From contig CALINC010000022.1 of the NCBI GenBank assembly GCA_938045195.1, positions 1-16,229 on the forward strand: 16,229 nucleotides of DNA. Reading direction: 5' to 3'. Below the pieces are notes generated by a model. The model saw only the letters and a program-made list of their open reading frames with translations, had not been told where the DNA came from and did no database searches. The position numbers and the translations under genes are program-made. Shown here one piece after another: positions 7,852 to 15,571 of the stretch. Position 1 is the first letter of the stretch; each line of letters opens with the position of its first letter. The stretch is from an uncultured Treponema sp. (GTDB taxonomy: Bacteria; Spirochaetota; Spirochaetia; Treponematales; Treponemataceae).

Positions 7852-10719
7852 ATGCAAAACGAAACGAGAAATAAACACTTAAATAAACTTATTGTAAAGG
7901 GTGCAAGAGAGCACAACTTAAAAAATATAGATGTAGAACTGCCGCGTGATAAACTGATTGTTATTTCAGGTCTTTCCGGTTCGGGCAAAAGTTCGCTTGC
8001 GTTTGATACGATTTTTGCGGAAGGGCAGCGCCGTTATGTGGAATCGCTTTCGGCGTATGCCCGCCAATTTTTAGGCAGAATGGATAAACCGGATGTAGAT
8101 TACATTGAGGGCTTATCGCCTGCAATTTCGATAGAACAAAAAACGACGCACCGCAATCCACGCTCTACTGTCGGCACGGTTACCGAAATTTACGACTATT
8201 ACCGCTTATTGTTTGCCCGTATCGGTCATCCGCATTGTCCTGTTTGCGGCAAAGAAATTCAAGAGCAAACGGTAGACCAAATTATCGACACCATTATGAG
8301 CTGGAAAGAGGGTACGCGCGTTCAGATTTTAGCTCCCATTATAAAAGGAAAAAAAGGTGAGCATCAAAAAATAATTACCGATGCAATTGCTGCCGGTTTT
8401 GTGCGGGCAAGAATTGACGGGCTTACCGTCAATTTAGAAGACGGAGTAAAATTAGACAAACAAAAAAAACATACTATCGAAATTATCGTAGACAGAATAA
8501 AACTATCCGCCGATGTGCGGAAGCGGCTTGCCGAATCGGTAGAAACCGCTTTACAAAGTTCGGGCGGAACACTCCTTGCAACAAAGCAAGAAGATTCTGA
8601 CGATGCAAAAGTGAGCGAAGTTTTTTTCTCGCAAAAAAATGCCTGTGCCGACTGCGGAATTTCCATACCTGAATTGCAGCCGAGACTTTTTTCTTTTAAT
8701 AACCCTTTCGGTGCCTGCCCCGACTGCACCGGACTCGGTATGACGCAGCACTTCGACCCGGATTTAATCGCACCCGACAAAACGCTTTCGTTCAATGAAG
8801 GAGCTTTCCTTCCGTATAATCCCGATTCCGATTGGAACCGCGCACGGTTTGAAGCTCTTGCCGAAGAATTCGGTTTTTCACTTGATACTCCTATCGGTAA
8901 ATTACCTAAAAAAATACTGAACATTATTTGGGAAGGTTCAGATGGCGTTAACATTCATTTCTCGTATACTTCAAAACACACAGGCGGCGAACATTCCTAC
9001 AATAGAGAATGGATAGGCATAATGGCTGACATAAATCGGCGGTACAACGAAGCCTATTCGGCTGCCGTCAGAGAGTCGTATGAAAAGTTTATGTCGATTA
9101 AGCCGTGTAAGACTTGCGGAGGAAAACGCTTAAAACCTGAAGCTCTTGCGGTAACCGTCGGCGGGAAAAATATCCACGAGTTGACTTCGCTTTCGGTAGG
9201 CGGCTCAATTCGGTTTTTTGAAAACCTTAAACTTACCGAAACGGAAGCTCACATTGCCGAGCAAATTCTAAAAGAAATAAAAGCCCGTCTGCAATTTATG
9301 AAAAATGTCGGCTTAGATTATTTAACGCTTGAGCGGAAAGCCTCTACGCTTTCAGGCGGCGAAGCCCAGCGGATACGGCTTGCGACTCAAATCGGTTCGA
9401 GCCTTATCGGTGTGCTTTATATTTTGGACGAGCCGTCTATCGGGCTTCACCAGCGGGATAATCAGAGGCTTATCGACACGCTTTTGTATTTACGCGATTT
9501 GGGGAATACGCTTGTTGTGGTAGAACACGATGAGCAAACCCTACGCACGGCAGACTACATTGTCGATTTGGGACCGGGAGCCGGTGTACATGGCGGAAAT
9601 ATTACCGCACAAGGCACGCCTGAAGAAGTGGCAAAAGTAAAAGCGAGTTTAACCGGTCAATATCTTTCAGGTACACTCAAAATGGAAATACCGCAAAAAA
9701 GACGGGAAGGAAACGGCAATGCTCTTGAACTTATCGAAGTAGCGGAGCATAACTTAAAAAAAATTTCCGTTTCGATTCCGCTAGGCACATTTACCTGTAT
9801 TACCGGTGTTTCCGGTTCCGGAAAGTCGACGCTCTTAACCGATGTCCTGTATCCTGCGGTTTCAAACAAACTGATGAGAAGTTCTTTGCCTGAAGGAGCA
9901 TACAAAAAAATCAAAGGGCTTGAATATATCGATAAAGTAATTAACATCGACCAAAGTCCCATAGGAAGAACGCCCCGCTCAAATCCCGCGACCTATGTCG
10001 GTGTATTTACCGGCATCCGCGACTTGTTTGCAAGCCTTCCCGATTCAAAAGCACGCGGCTACAAGTCGGGCAGATTTTCTTTTAATGTACGGGGCGGCAG
10101 GTGCGAACATTGCCAAGGCGACGGCACACTCACTATCGAGATGAATTTTTTGCCCGACGTGTACATAACCTGCGATGTCTGCCGCGGAAAACGGTTTAAC
10201 AAAGAAACGCTTGAAGTCCGCTACAAGGGAAAGAACATCGCTGATGTTTTGGATATGACGATTGAAGAAGCAGCGGATTTTTTTGCTCCTATTCCGCATA
10301 TTGCCCGCAAACTTGAAACGATGCTGTCGGTCGGCTTGGGCTATATAAAATTAGGGCAATCTGCATTGACGCTTTCGGGCGGTGAAGCCCAACGGGTAAA
10401 ACTTGCAAACGAACTTGCCAAACGCTCTACCGGAAAAACGCTCTACATTTTAGACGAGCCGACAACGGGCTTACACTTTGCGGACGTTAAACAGCTTATG
10501 CAGGTTATTCATCGGCTTGTCGAACAGGGCAACACCGTCGTGATGATTGAACATAACCTTGATGTAATTTTGCAAGCCGATAAAATTATCGACTTAGGTC
10601 CTGAGGGCGGAACAAACGGCGGCGAAATAATTGCCTGCGGTACGCCTGAAGAAGTTGCAGCGGTACAAAAATCATACACCGGATATTACATAAAAGAAAT
10701 GCTTGCACGGAAACAATAA
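7852..10719 (+). CDS. uvrA: UvrABC excinuclease subunit A
   Basis: The damage-recognition ATPase of nucleotide excision repair; a dimer that loads UvrB onto damaged DNA. It has 955 aa, the normal length. Two ABC ATPase modules are complete. The first has Walker A GLSGSGKSS (40-48), signature LSGGEAQRIRLA (500-511) and Walker B LYILDEP (522-528). The second has Walker A GVSGSGKST (652-660), signature LSGGEAQRVKLA (841-852) and LYILDEP (864-870). Zinc-binding cysteines are visible at 265/268 with 289/292 and at 751/754 with 774/777; an additional CPVC lies at 129-132. ATG 7852 is the only reasonable start, since UvrA homology (LIVKGAREHNLKNI) begins at about residue 13 and no in-frame ATG, GTG or TTG lies between. 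It has no ribosome binding site, which fits a leaderless transcript. It is a single-gene unit followed by repeat copy 2. Confidence 0.98.
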   Translation: MQNETRNKHLNKLIVKGAREHNLKNIDVELPRDKLIVISGLSGSGKSSLAFDTIFAEGQRRYVESLSAYARQFLGRMDKPDVDYIEGLSPAISIEQKTTHRNPRSTVGTVTEIYDYYRLLFARIGHPHCPVCGKEIQEQTVDQIIDTIMSWKEGTRVQILAPIIKGKKGEHQKIITDAIAAGFVRARIDGLTVNLEDGVKLDKQKKHTIEIIVDRIKLSADVRKRLAESVETALQSSGGTLLATKQEDSDDAKVSEVFFSQKNACADCGISIPELQPRLFSFNNPFGACPDCTGLGMTQHFDPDLIAPDKTLSFNEGAFLPYNPDSDWNRARFEALAEEFGFSLDTPIGKLPKKILNIIWEGSDGVNIHFSYTSKHTGGEHSYNREWIGIMADINRRYNEAYSAAVRESYEKFMSIKPCKTCGGKRLKPEALAVTVGGKNIHELTSLSVGGSIRFFENLKLTETEAHIAEQILKEIKARLQFMKNVGLDYLTLERKASTLSGGEAQRIRLATQIGSSLIGVLYILDEPSIGLHQRDNQRLIDTLLYLRDLGNTLVVVEHDEQTLRTADYIVDLGPGAGVHGGNITAQGTPEEVAKVKASLTGQYLSGTLKMEIPQKRREGNGNALELIEVAEHNLKKISVSIPLGTFTCITGVSGSGKSTLLTDVLYPAVSNKLMRSSLPEGAYKKIKGLEYIDKVINIDQSPIGRTPRSNPATYVGVFTGIRDLFASLPDSKARGYKSGRFSFNVRGGRCEHCQGDGTLTIEMNFLPDVYITCDVCRGKRFNKETLEVRYKGKNIADVLDMTIEEAADFFAPIPHIARKLETMLSVGLGYIKLGQSALTLSGGEAQRVKLANELAKRSTGKTLYILDEPTTGLHFADVKQLMQVIHRLVEQGNTVVMIEHNLDVILQADKIIDLGPEGGTNGGEIIACGTPEEVAAVQKSYTGYYIKEMLARKQ

Positions 10720-10739
10720 CAGTTGAACATAGAAATCAA

Positions 10740-10803
10740 AATACCCCGACGCAGAGCGTACGTTGCGCAGCAACAAGGTATTAAACCCTCCGCACGAATA
10801 AAA
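10740..10803 (+). repeat. Folded intergenic repeat, short copy, downstream of uvrA
   Basis: It shares its ends with the copy before glgC: CCCCGACGCAGAGCGT at 10744-10759, then GGTATTAAA (10777-10785), two bases, and CTCCGCACGAATAAA. Between them this copy has only a small hairpin, GTTGC (10762-10766) and GCAAC (10770-10774) around GCA. AATACC (10740-10745) can pair with GGTATT (10777-10782) to close the structure. It lies 20 bases after the uvrA stop and may serve as its transcript end, though no U-tract follows. Confidence 0.6.
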
Positions 10804-10836
10804 ATCCGCTTTGTTAATATACGTTTTGACGGTATC

Positions 10837-10865
10837 TTGACAAAGCAGCCGATACGTGTTATGCT
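10837..10865 (+). promoter_or_regulatory. Sigma70-type promoter of the SurA-like/DUF115 unit
   Basis: A perfect TTGACA (10837-10842) and TATGCT (10860-10865) are 17 bases apart. Transcription would begin near 10872, giving a 30-nt leader with AGAGG at 10892-10896. GTATC (10832-10836) and GATAC (10851-10855) flank the -35 region as a short inverted repeat. Confidence 0.7.
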
Positions 10866-10901
10866 TCACGCTCATTATTCAATTATGTTTTAGAGGTTTT
10901 T

Positions 10902-12443
10902 ATGATGAATTCAAAAAGATTGGCCGCCTCAATAGGCGGAATTATAGTTTTAATTCTTGCTGTTGTTGCCTTTGTTGTGTCTCCGATATTGGGCGATACT
11001 ATCGGACGTCAGGGGGCAAAAGCTGTCGTATTAGGAAAGTGGAAGGGCATCACTATAGATAACGGTTCCGACTCTCCGTTTGTGGAGCAATACCGCTACT
11101 TAAGGCAATATGCTGACCGCCAAAACATGATTCCGAAAGACGGGCAAGCAGCCGAATATTTTGAGCACCAGCTTTTATATTTAAGTTTTAGATTAGGCGT
11201 AATTCAGGCAGCGTTAGAAGAAGAAGTTAAAAATGCAGGATATACCGTTCCTCTTTTTAAAGTAAACAAAGAGCTTGTAAATTATTATCTTGATGAAAAC
11301 GGCTCATATTCCGACTTAAAATATTCACAAACTTCGGAACCCCAAAGAAATGCTTACCGTAAATCGGTAGAAAAATATCTGACGGGGAACAGATATATAG
11401 AAGATATTTTTGGGAACGGTACGTCATACGGTTTAAAAAATTCATCAAAAGAGAGTGCTTTTGTAGTCGATATGGCAAAAAAAGAGCGCAGTTTTAAATA
11501 TGTTTCATTTAATTTCGGAATGTATCCTACTTCGGAACTTAAAAAATTCGGAGAAGAACATGCTGACTTATTTACCAAATATAACTTTTCGCTTTTGACA
11601 TATCCGACGGAAGAAGAAGCGAAAAAAATGCTGGCATCAATAAAAAATGAAGAGGTTAAATTTGATGACGCTGTTATTTTGAATACATCAAAAACATTAA
11701 CCGATGAAGCCGGTAAATTGATAGCCGATTATCGAACGGATATAAACAAATATTTCCCCGATAACGAACATCTTAAACAAATTATAGAATTAAAACCGGA
11801 GGAAATAAGCTCAGTAGTTAAAGTAAATAACGGGATGTTCGGAATTGTACGCTGCGATGCGGAACCCGTTAAACCCGATTTTTCCAGCGAAACTTTACTT
11901 GAGAATATTAGAACATATATGAACCGAACCGAAAGAGGAACAATTGAAGATTATCTTATTGCCTCTGCACAACGTTTTGCCGAAAAAGCAAAATCGGACG
12001 GGTTTGAAAAAGCTGCCGAAGAATTTAAAGAAACAGAGTTAAGCATAGAAACTACCAATTCTTTCGGGCTTAATTACGGTAATTCGGCCTTTCTGCAGCC
12101 TCTTCCATCCCAAGCTGTTTTTGCATCGCTTGCTCAAAACGAAAACTTTTTTAAAACGGCTTTTACATTAAAAACAGGTGAAATTTCGGAACCTATTCTT
12201 ATCGGTTCGGGAGCAATAGTTTTAACGCTCAATGAAGAAAAAGAAGTAGACCAATATACTTTAGACAGCACAAAGAGCGGTTATCAAACTCAAGCAGGTT
12301 CTTGGTTTGCGTATTACCATGCTGCAATGATTATGGGGTTGCAGGGCATAAATTATCCTCTGCCGGTTGCACATAAAACCTTTATGGACTATGTTTTGGA
12401 TAATCCTCAATTCGAGAACAATTTTAACAAACTCTTTAACTAA
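10902..12443 (+). CDS. Membrane-anchored SurA/PpiD-like periplasmic chaperone
   Basis: A 513-residue protein. A short basic start (MMNSKR) is followed by one hydrophobic segment at about 9-30, with no cleavage site evident. This predicts an inner-membrane anchor with the rest in the periplasm. Residues 85-200 resemble a SurA N-terminal chaperone region: helical, with FEHQLLYLSFRLGVIQAALEE. Two stretches recall parvulin-type PPIase ends: KPEEISSVVKVNNGMFGIVR (298-317) and LKTGEISEPILIGSGAIVLTLNEEKE (423-448). I cannot see a clearly intact catalytic parvulin core, so it may act only as a chaperone. SurA and PpiD help outer-membrane and secreted proteins fold. AGAGG at 10892-10896 serves either ATG 10902 or ATG 10905; the first is used here. 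Its TAA overlaps the ATG of the next gene by one base. Confidence 0.75.
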   Translation: MMNSKRLAASIGGIIVLILAVVAFVVSPILGDTIGRQGAKAVVLGKWKGITIDNGSDSPFVEQYRYLRQYADRQNMIPKDGQAAEYFEHQLLYLSFRLGVIQAALEEEVKNAGYTVPLFKVNKELVNYYLDENGSYSDLKYSQTSEPQRNAYRKSVEKYLTGNRYIEDIFGNGTSYGLKNSSKESAFVVDMAKKERSFKYVSFNFGMYPTSELKKFGEEHADLFTKYNFSLLTYPTEEEAKKMLASIKNEEVKFDDAVILNTSKTLTDEAGKLIADYRTDINKYFPDNEHLKQIIELKPEEISSVVKVNNGMFGIVRCDAEPVKPDFSSETLLENIRTYMNRTERGTIEDYLIASAQRFAEKAKSDGFEKAAEEFKETELSIETTNSFGLNYGNSAFLQPLPSQAVFASLAQNENFFKTAFTLKTGEISEPILIGSGAIVLTLNEEKEVDQYTLDSTKSGYQTQAGSWFAYYHAAMIMGLQGINYPLPVAHKTFMDYVLDNPQFENNFNKLFN

Positions 12444-14071
12444 TGAATAATAAAGATGAAAAACCCGAACTTATTGCTACAAGTTCGGGTTTTTCCGTTT
12501 TTTATAAAAACAAATACTTATATTCGCGGTATTCTCCGCAAAAATCCGTACTAAATTTAATTGAACAAACTGCAATACCGCCGGAAACTCTGGTTTTATG
12601 TATGTCGCCGTTGCTGGGTTACGGGCTTAGCGAACTTTTAAAAAAAATGCCGGCTTCTTCTTTTGCCGCAGCAATAGAATATGATGAAAATTTAATGGAG
12701 CTTTCGCTAAATTCCATCGGCAATGAAATCTTTAACCATTCCTCCTTTTTTTATATACGCACAAATTCGGTAAAACTGTTTTTAAAACAACTCGAACAAA
12801 AAATAAAAGAGAAAAAATTTAGACGGGTTATCAGGCTCGATTTTTCTGCCGGAGCAGCCTTAAACAAATCTTTTTATTCCGGCATTGAATATTTTACCAA
12901 AGAGTATATTTCCCGATATTGGATAAATAAATTAACGTTAATTCAATTCGGAAAAAATTATGCCTTAAATATTTTTAAAAACTATTGTGCCGTATTAAAA
13001 CATAAAAACCGTTTTGCCTCATTACAATGCGGCAGCATTACAAAACCCATTCTTGTGGCAGCAGCGGGGCCGTCTTTGGATTGTTCCCTTAAATTTATAG
13101 AAAAAAATAGAAAACATTTATTTGTCATTGCCGTTGATGCCGCAGCTTTCGGCTTATATCCTAAAATAAAACCCGACGCAATTATTATTTTAGAATCTCA
13201 ATATTGGATACAAAAAGCTTTTATAGGTTTGTCCGGTTCCGGCATACCGGTAATTGCAGACTTAACGGCAAATCCGAAAGCCGTACAGGCGGCAGGAGGT
13301 CTTTGTTCTTTCTTTTTTACCGATTATGCGGACAATCCTTTTTTTGATTTTCTCGAAAACAAACACCTCTTGCCGCTTCATCTTGAACCTATGGGTTCGG
13401 TAGGGCTTTCCGCATTAAAAATTGCTTCACTGCTAGCAGCGCAAGGAACGCCGATTTTTCATACCGGTTTGGATTTTTCATGGGGCAGGGGATTTACTCA
13501 TTCAAAAGCAGCTTTCCAAGTAATGTCATCATTTTCCGAATGTTCAAAATTGCATAATTTGTATTGCGCCGAGAGTCTTTTTGCCAGTAACATTGAAACC
13601 GGAATAGGAAAAAACGGAATACGCATTTTTACGTCGCCGAATTTAAAAAGTTATGCGGAACTTTATAAACATATTTTCGCAGATAATCCTAATTTTTTTG
13701 ATATTGGAAAAACAGGGCTTCTTCTCAATTCAAATTTGATAGATGAAAACCTTGCAGAGACCATTATTTGTAAAAATTATAATGGTATTTCAGACAGCGA
13801 TACCTTTTGCCGGTGCTTTGAAAGCGGAACATTCGCTTTAATTTCGGAATTTTTAAAGACTGAAAAAGAAAAATTGCTTATGCTTAAGGCCGTTTTTACA
13901 CATAAAGTAATGGCAGAAAGTACCCATCTAAAAAACCTTCTTATTTCGGTACCGTATTTATATCTTCATTTTGCAGATTATTCGGAAGAAAACCTTTTAC
14001 ATCAAAATTTTTTAAATAGAATACGGATTGAACTGGAATATTTTTTAAAGATTTTTGCCGATATTTATTAG
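12443..14071 (+). CDS. DUF115 / MptE-like (Maf-type) protein
   Basis: A 542-residue cytoplasmic-looking protein without signal peptide or membrane segment. The core matches the DUF115 (MptE-like) family: AAGPSLD at 207-213, VIAVDAAAFGL at 228-238, IKPDAIIILES at 242-252, GSVGLSALKIASLLA at 318-332 and GLDFSWGRGFTHS at 342-354. Some bacterial members are Maf proteins that move nonulosonic acids onto flagellin; other members bind pterin diphosphate. In a spirochaete a flagellin or surface glycosylation role is attractive, but neither substrate nor flagellar genes are visible here. The N-terminal part (GFSVFYKNKYLYSRYSPQKS) fits the usual pre-domain, supporting the ATG at 12443. There is no ribosome binding site; the TAATG overlap suggests translation by re-initiation after the SurA-like gene. 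A strong terminator-like hairpin spans codons 6-18. Confidence 0.78.
   Translation: MNNKDEKPELIATSSGFSVFYKNKYLYSRYSPQKSVLNLIEQTAIPPETLVLCMSPLLGYGLSELLKKMPASSFAAAIEYDENLMELSLNSIGNEIFNHSSFFYIRTNSVKLFLKQLEQKIKEKKFRRVIRLDFSAGAALNKSFYSGIEYFTKEYISRYWINKLTLIQFGKNYALNIFKNYCAVLKHKNRFASLQCGSITKPILVAAAGPSLDCSLKFIEKNRKHLFVIAVDAAAFGLYPKIKPDAIIILESQYWIQKAFIGLSGSGIPVIADLTANPKAVQAAGGLCSFFFTDYADNPFFDFLENKHLLPLHLEPMGSVGLSALKIASLLAAQGTPIFHTGLDFSWGRGFTHSKAAFQVMSSFSECSKLHNLYCAESLFASNIETGIGKNGIRIFTSPNLKSYAELYKHIFADNPNFFDIGKTGLLLNSNLIDENLAETIICKNYNGISDSDTFCRCFESGTFALISEFLKTEKEKLLMLKAVFTHKVMAESTHLKNLLISVPYLYLHFADYSEENLLHQNFLNRIRIELEYFLKIFADIY
12458..12503 (+). terminator. Intrinsic-terminator-like hairpin inside the DUF115 coding start
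   Basis: GAAAAACCCGAACTT (12458-12472) pairs without mismatch with AAGTTCGGGTTTTTC (12481-12495) across an 8-nt loop, a 15-bp stem. The GC-rich core is followed by TTTTT, then CCG and TTTTTT (12498-12503). This is the classical shape of a Rho-independent terminator, and the A-tract on the 5' side makes it look bidirectional. It begins 15 bases after the SurA-like stop codon, where a terminator for that gene would be expected, yet it encodes residues 6-18 of the next protein. Use in vivo is unproven. Confidence 0.7.
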
Positions 14072-14096
14072 CATAAAAACAATATTCTACAGGGAG

Positions 14097-14125
14097 TTGA
14101 TTAAAATAAAAAAAGTTGTTATATT
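14097..14125 (+). promoter_or_regulatory. Promoter of the trxB-trxA-grdA cluster
   Basis: TTGATT (14097-14102) and TATATT (14120-14125) are separated by 17 bases of A-rich sequence. Transcription would begin near 14132, just before the strong AGGAGG site at 14141-14146. The promoter lies in the 80-bp gap after the DUF115 gene. Confidence 0.6.
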
Positions 14126-14151
14126 AGATAAAGATATTTTAGGAGGACGTT

Positions 14152-15105
14152 ATGTCGGAAAAATATGATTTGGTTATTATCGGAGGCGGACCGGGCGGAA
14201 TGGCTGCCGGTATCTATGCCGCCCGTTCAAAACTGAAAACGGTTGTTCTTGAAGAAAAGCCTAATCAGGGCGGTCAATGCTATATTACGGAAGAAATCGA
14301 AAATTATCCAGGTTTCCCTGAATCTTCAGGGCCGAAATTGACTGAAGCATTCCAAAAACATGCTGAAAAATTCGGTGTTGAATTCAAAAGAGCAAGAGCT
14401 GAAAAAATCGAAGTTGTTCCGAATTCACCGGTAAAAATCGTACACGGCAGCGACGGCAAGCAATATGAATGCTATGCGGTTGTTGTTGCAACCGGTGCAA
14501 GTGCTAGAGAACTCGGCTGTAAAGGTGAAAAAGAGCACTGGGGCAAGGGTGTTTCATATTGTGCAACCTGCGACGGTGCTTTCTTTGAAGAATGCGAAAT
14601 TGTCGTTATCGGCGGCGGAGATTCTGCTGTTGAAGAAGCTATGTATTTGACAAAGTTTGCCGATAAAGTAACGATTATTCACCGCCGTGATGAGTTACGT
14701 GCTGCAAAATCCATTCAGGAAAAAGCCTTTGCAAACCCGAAAATGGCATTTAAATGGAATGCCGTTGTTGAAGAAGTTTGCGGCGACGGTCTTGTAGACA
14801 GCGTTATTCTTAAAGATACAAAAACAGGAGAAACTTCCAAGTTTGATACTGAGGGTGTATTCGTATTTATCGGACATAATCCTCAAACGGCTTTTATACA
14901 GGGCTTAGTTGACCTCGATGAAAACGGCTATATTCTTACAAACGGCAAGATGGAAACAAACGTACCCGGCATCTACGGTGTCGGCGATGTTATCCAAAAA
15001 GAGTCGCGCCAAGTTGTTACTGCTGCTGCCGACGGTGCTCTTGCCGGTATTTGGGCGGGACACTACATTGATGATATAAAAGCAAAAATGGCTATGGGAA
15101 AATAA
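14152..15105 (+). CDS. trxB: Thioredoxin reductase (NADPH, FAD)
   Basis: Transfers electrons from NADPH through FAD to thioredoxin. It has 317 aa, the usual low-molecular-weight bacterial type. The FAD-binding motif GGGPGG is at 11-16, the redox-active CATC at 137-140 inside SYCATCDGAFF, and the NADPH-binding VIGGGDSA at 152-159 with HRR at 177-179 contacting the phosphate. The second FAD motif GVGDV is at 276-280 and RQVVTAAADG at 286-295. The ATG follows AGGAGG by five bases. It is first in a unit with trxA (27-nt gap) and grdA. Same-strand linkage to grdA points to a dedicated electron path to glycine reductase, and general thiol reduction is likely as well. Confidence 0.96.
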   Translation: MSEKYDLVIIGGGPGGMAAGIYAARSKLKTVVLEEKPNQGGQCYITEEIENYPGFPESSGPKLTEAFQKHAEKFGVEFKRARAEKIEVVPNSPVKIVHGSDGKQYECYAVVVATGASARELGCKGEKEHWGKGVSYCATCDGAFFEECEIVVIGGGDSAVEEAMYLTKFADKVTIIHRRDELRAAKSIQEKAFANPKMAFKWNAVVEEVCGDGLVDSVILKDTKTGETSKFDTEGVFVFIGHNPQTAFIQGLVDLDENGYILTNGKMETNVPGIYGVGDVIQKESRQVVTAAADGALAGIWAGHYIDDIKAKMAMGK

Positions 15106-15132
15106 GAATATTTTTATAACAGGAGTTTAAAA

Positions 15133-15450
15133 ATGATTGAATTAAACAAAGAGAATTTTGAAGCGGAAGTACATCAGTCAAAGGGCGTAACTTTTGTTGA
15201 TTTTTGGTCGGAGGGCTGCGTTCCGTGTAAGCAGTTAATGCCGGATGTTCACGCGATGGCAGAGCGGCATGCCGGAAAAGCAAAATTCTGCTCTTTCAAC
15301 ATTGACGGAGCAAGACGAGTTGCGATGAAAGAGCAAGTTTTAGGCCTTCCTACAATGCTCATTTATGTTGACGGTGTCAGAAAAGACAGCGTTACCGGCA
15401 GCGACTTAACCATTGAGCAAATTGAAGAAATGGTTAAAAAATACATTTAA
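15133..15450 (+). CDS. trxA: Thioredoxin with GCVPC active site
   Basis: A 105-residue thioredoxin, the normal length. The fold markers are present: FVDFWSE before the active site, cis-proline at P73 in GLPTMLIYVDG, and a C-terminal helix. The redox pair is Cys29-Val-Pro-Cys32, preceded by Gly28, so the motif is GCVPC where most thioredoxins have WCGPC. From memory, thioredoxins of glycine-reductase clostridia show the same replacement, linking it to reduction of the glycine reductase complex. The ATG at 15133 has AGGAG at 15121-15125. It is followed by a 121-nt structured spacer before grdA. The variant active site may tune redox potential or match its own TrxB; that is inference. Confidence 0.96.
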   Translation: MIELNKENFEAEVHQSKGVTFVDFWSEGCVPCKQLMPDVHAMAERHAGKAKFCSFNIDGARRVAMKEQVLGLPTMLIYVDGVRKDSVTGSDLTIEQIEEMVKKYI

Positions 15451-15464
15451 TTTTAATCTTTATT

Positions 15465-15505
15465 AAGCCGGAGAGGCAGCATTAGGCTTTACTTGACGGC
15501 TTTTT
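15465..15505 (+). terminator. Terminator- or attenuator-like stem after trxA
   Basis: AAGCCG (15465-15470) can pair with CGGCTT (15497-15502), followed by TTT. The loop is long (26 nt) and contains GGCTT at 15485-15489, which can pair with the same AAGCC, so two foldings exclude each other. It may lower read-through from trxA into grdA or form part of the grdA leader. Confidence 0.4.
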
Positions 15506-15510
15506 AAGAT

Positions 15511-15547
15511 ACGGTTTAATGGACCGTGGAGCGGGGTGCCCTGCTCC
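15511..15547 (+). promoter_or_regulatory. Two back-to-back hairpins in the grdA leader
   Basis: ACGGT (15511-15515) pairs with ACCGT (15523-15527). Immediately after it, GGAGCGGG (15528-15535) pairs with CCTGCTCC (15540-15547) around a GTGC loop: eight pairs, one of them G-U. Both sit 24 bases before the grdA ATG and leave the AGGAGGG site (15560-15566) exposed. I recognise no known riboswitch, including the glycine riboswitch; it could be a 5' stabilising or processing structure. Confidence 0.45.
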
Positions 15548-15571
15548 AAAACATATCCTAGGAGGGATGCT

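Noticed and set aside
7781..7882. Small ORF (about 33 codons) starting at ATG 7781 and overlapping uvrA
   Set aside because: The purine-rich GAGGAG upstream is about 14 bases away, too far; the putative uvrA -10 box lies inside it, and the peptide has no recognisable feature.
8364..8954. 196-codon minus-strand reading frame inside uvrA
   Set aside because: It lies wholly within well-conserved uvrA, has no promoter or ribosome binding site, and its translation resembles no family; it is a shadow of codon use.
15493..15521. Separate promoter for grdA (TTGACG then TTAATG, 17 bases apart)
   Set aside because: The -10 match is poor and the region is better explained as RNA structure; it cannot be excluded without transcript mapping.
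15451..15571. Glycine riboswitch before grdA
   Set aside because: The expected conserved blocks of the glycine aptamer are not present and the spacer is short for the usual tandem form.
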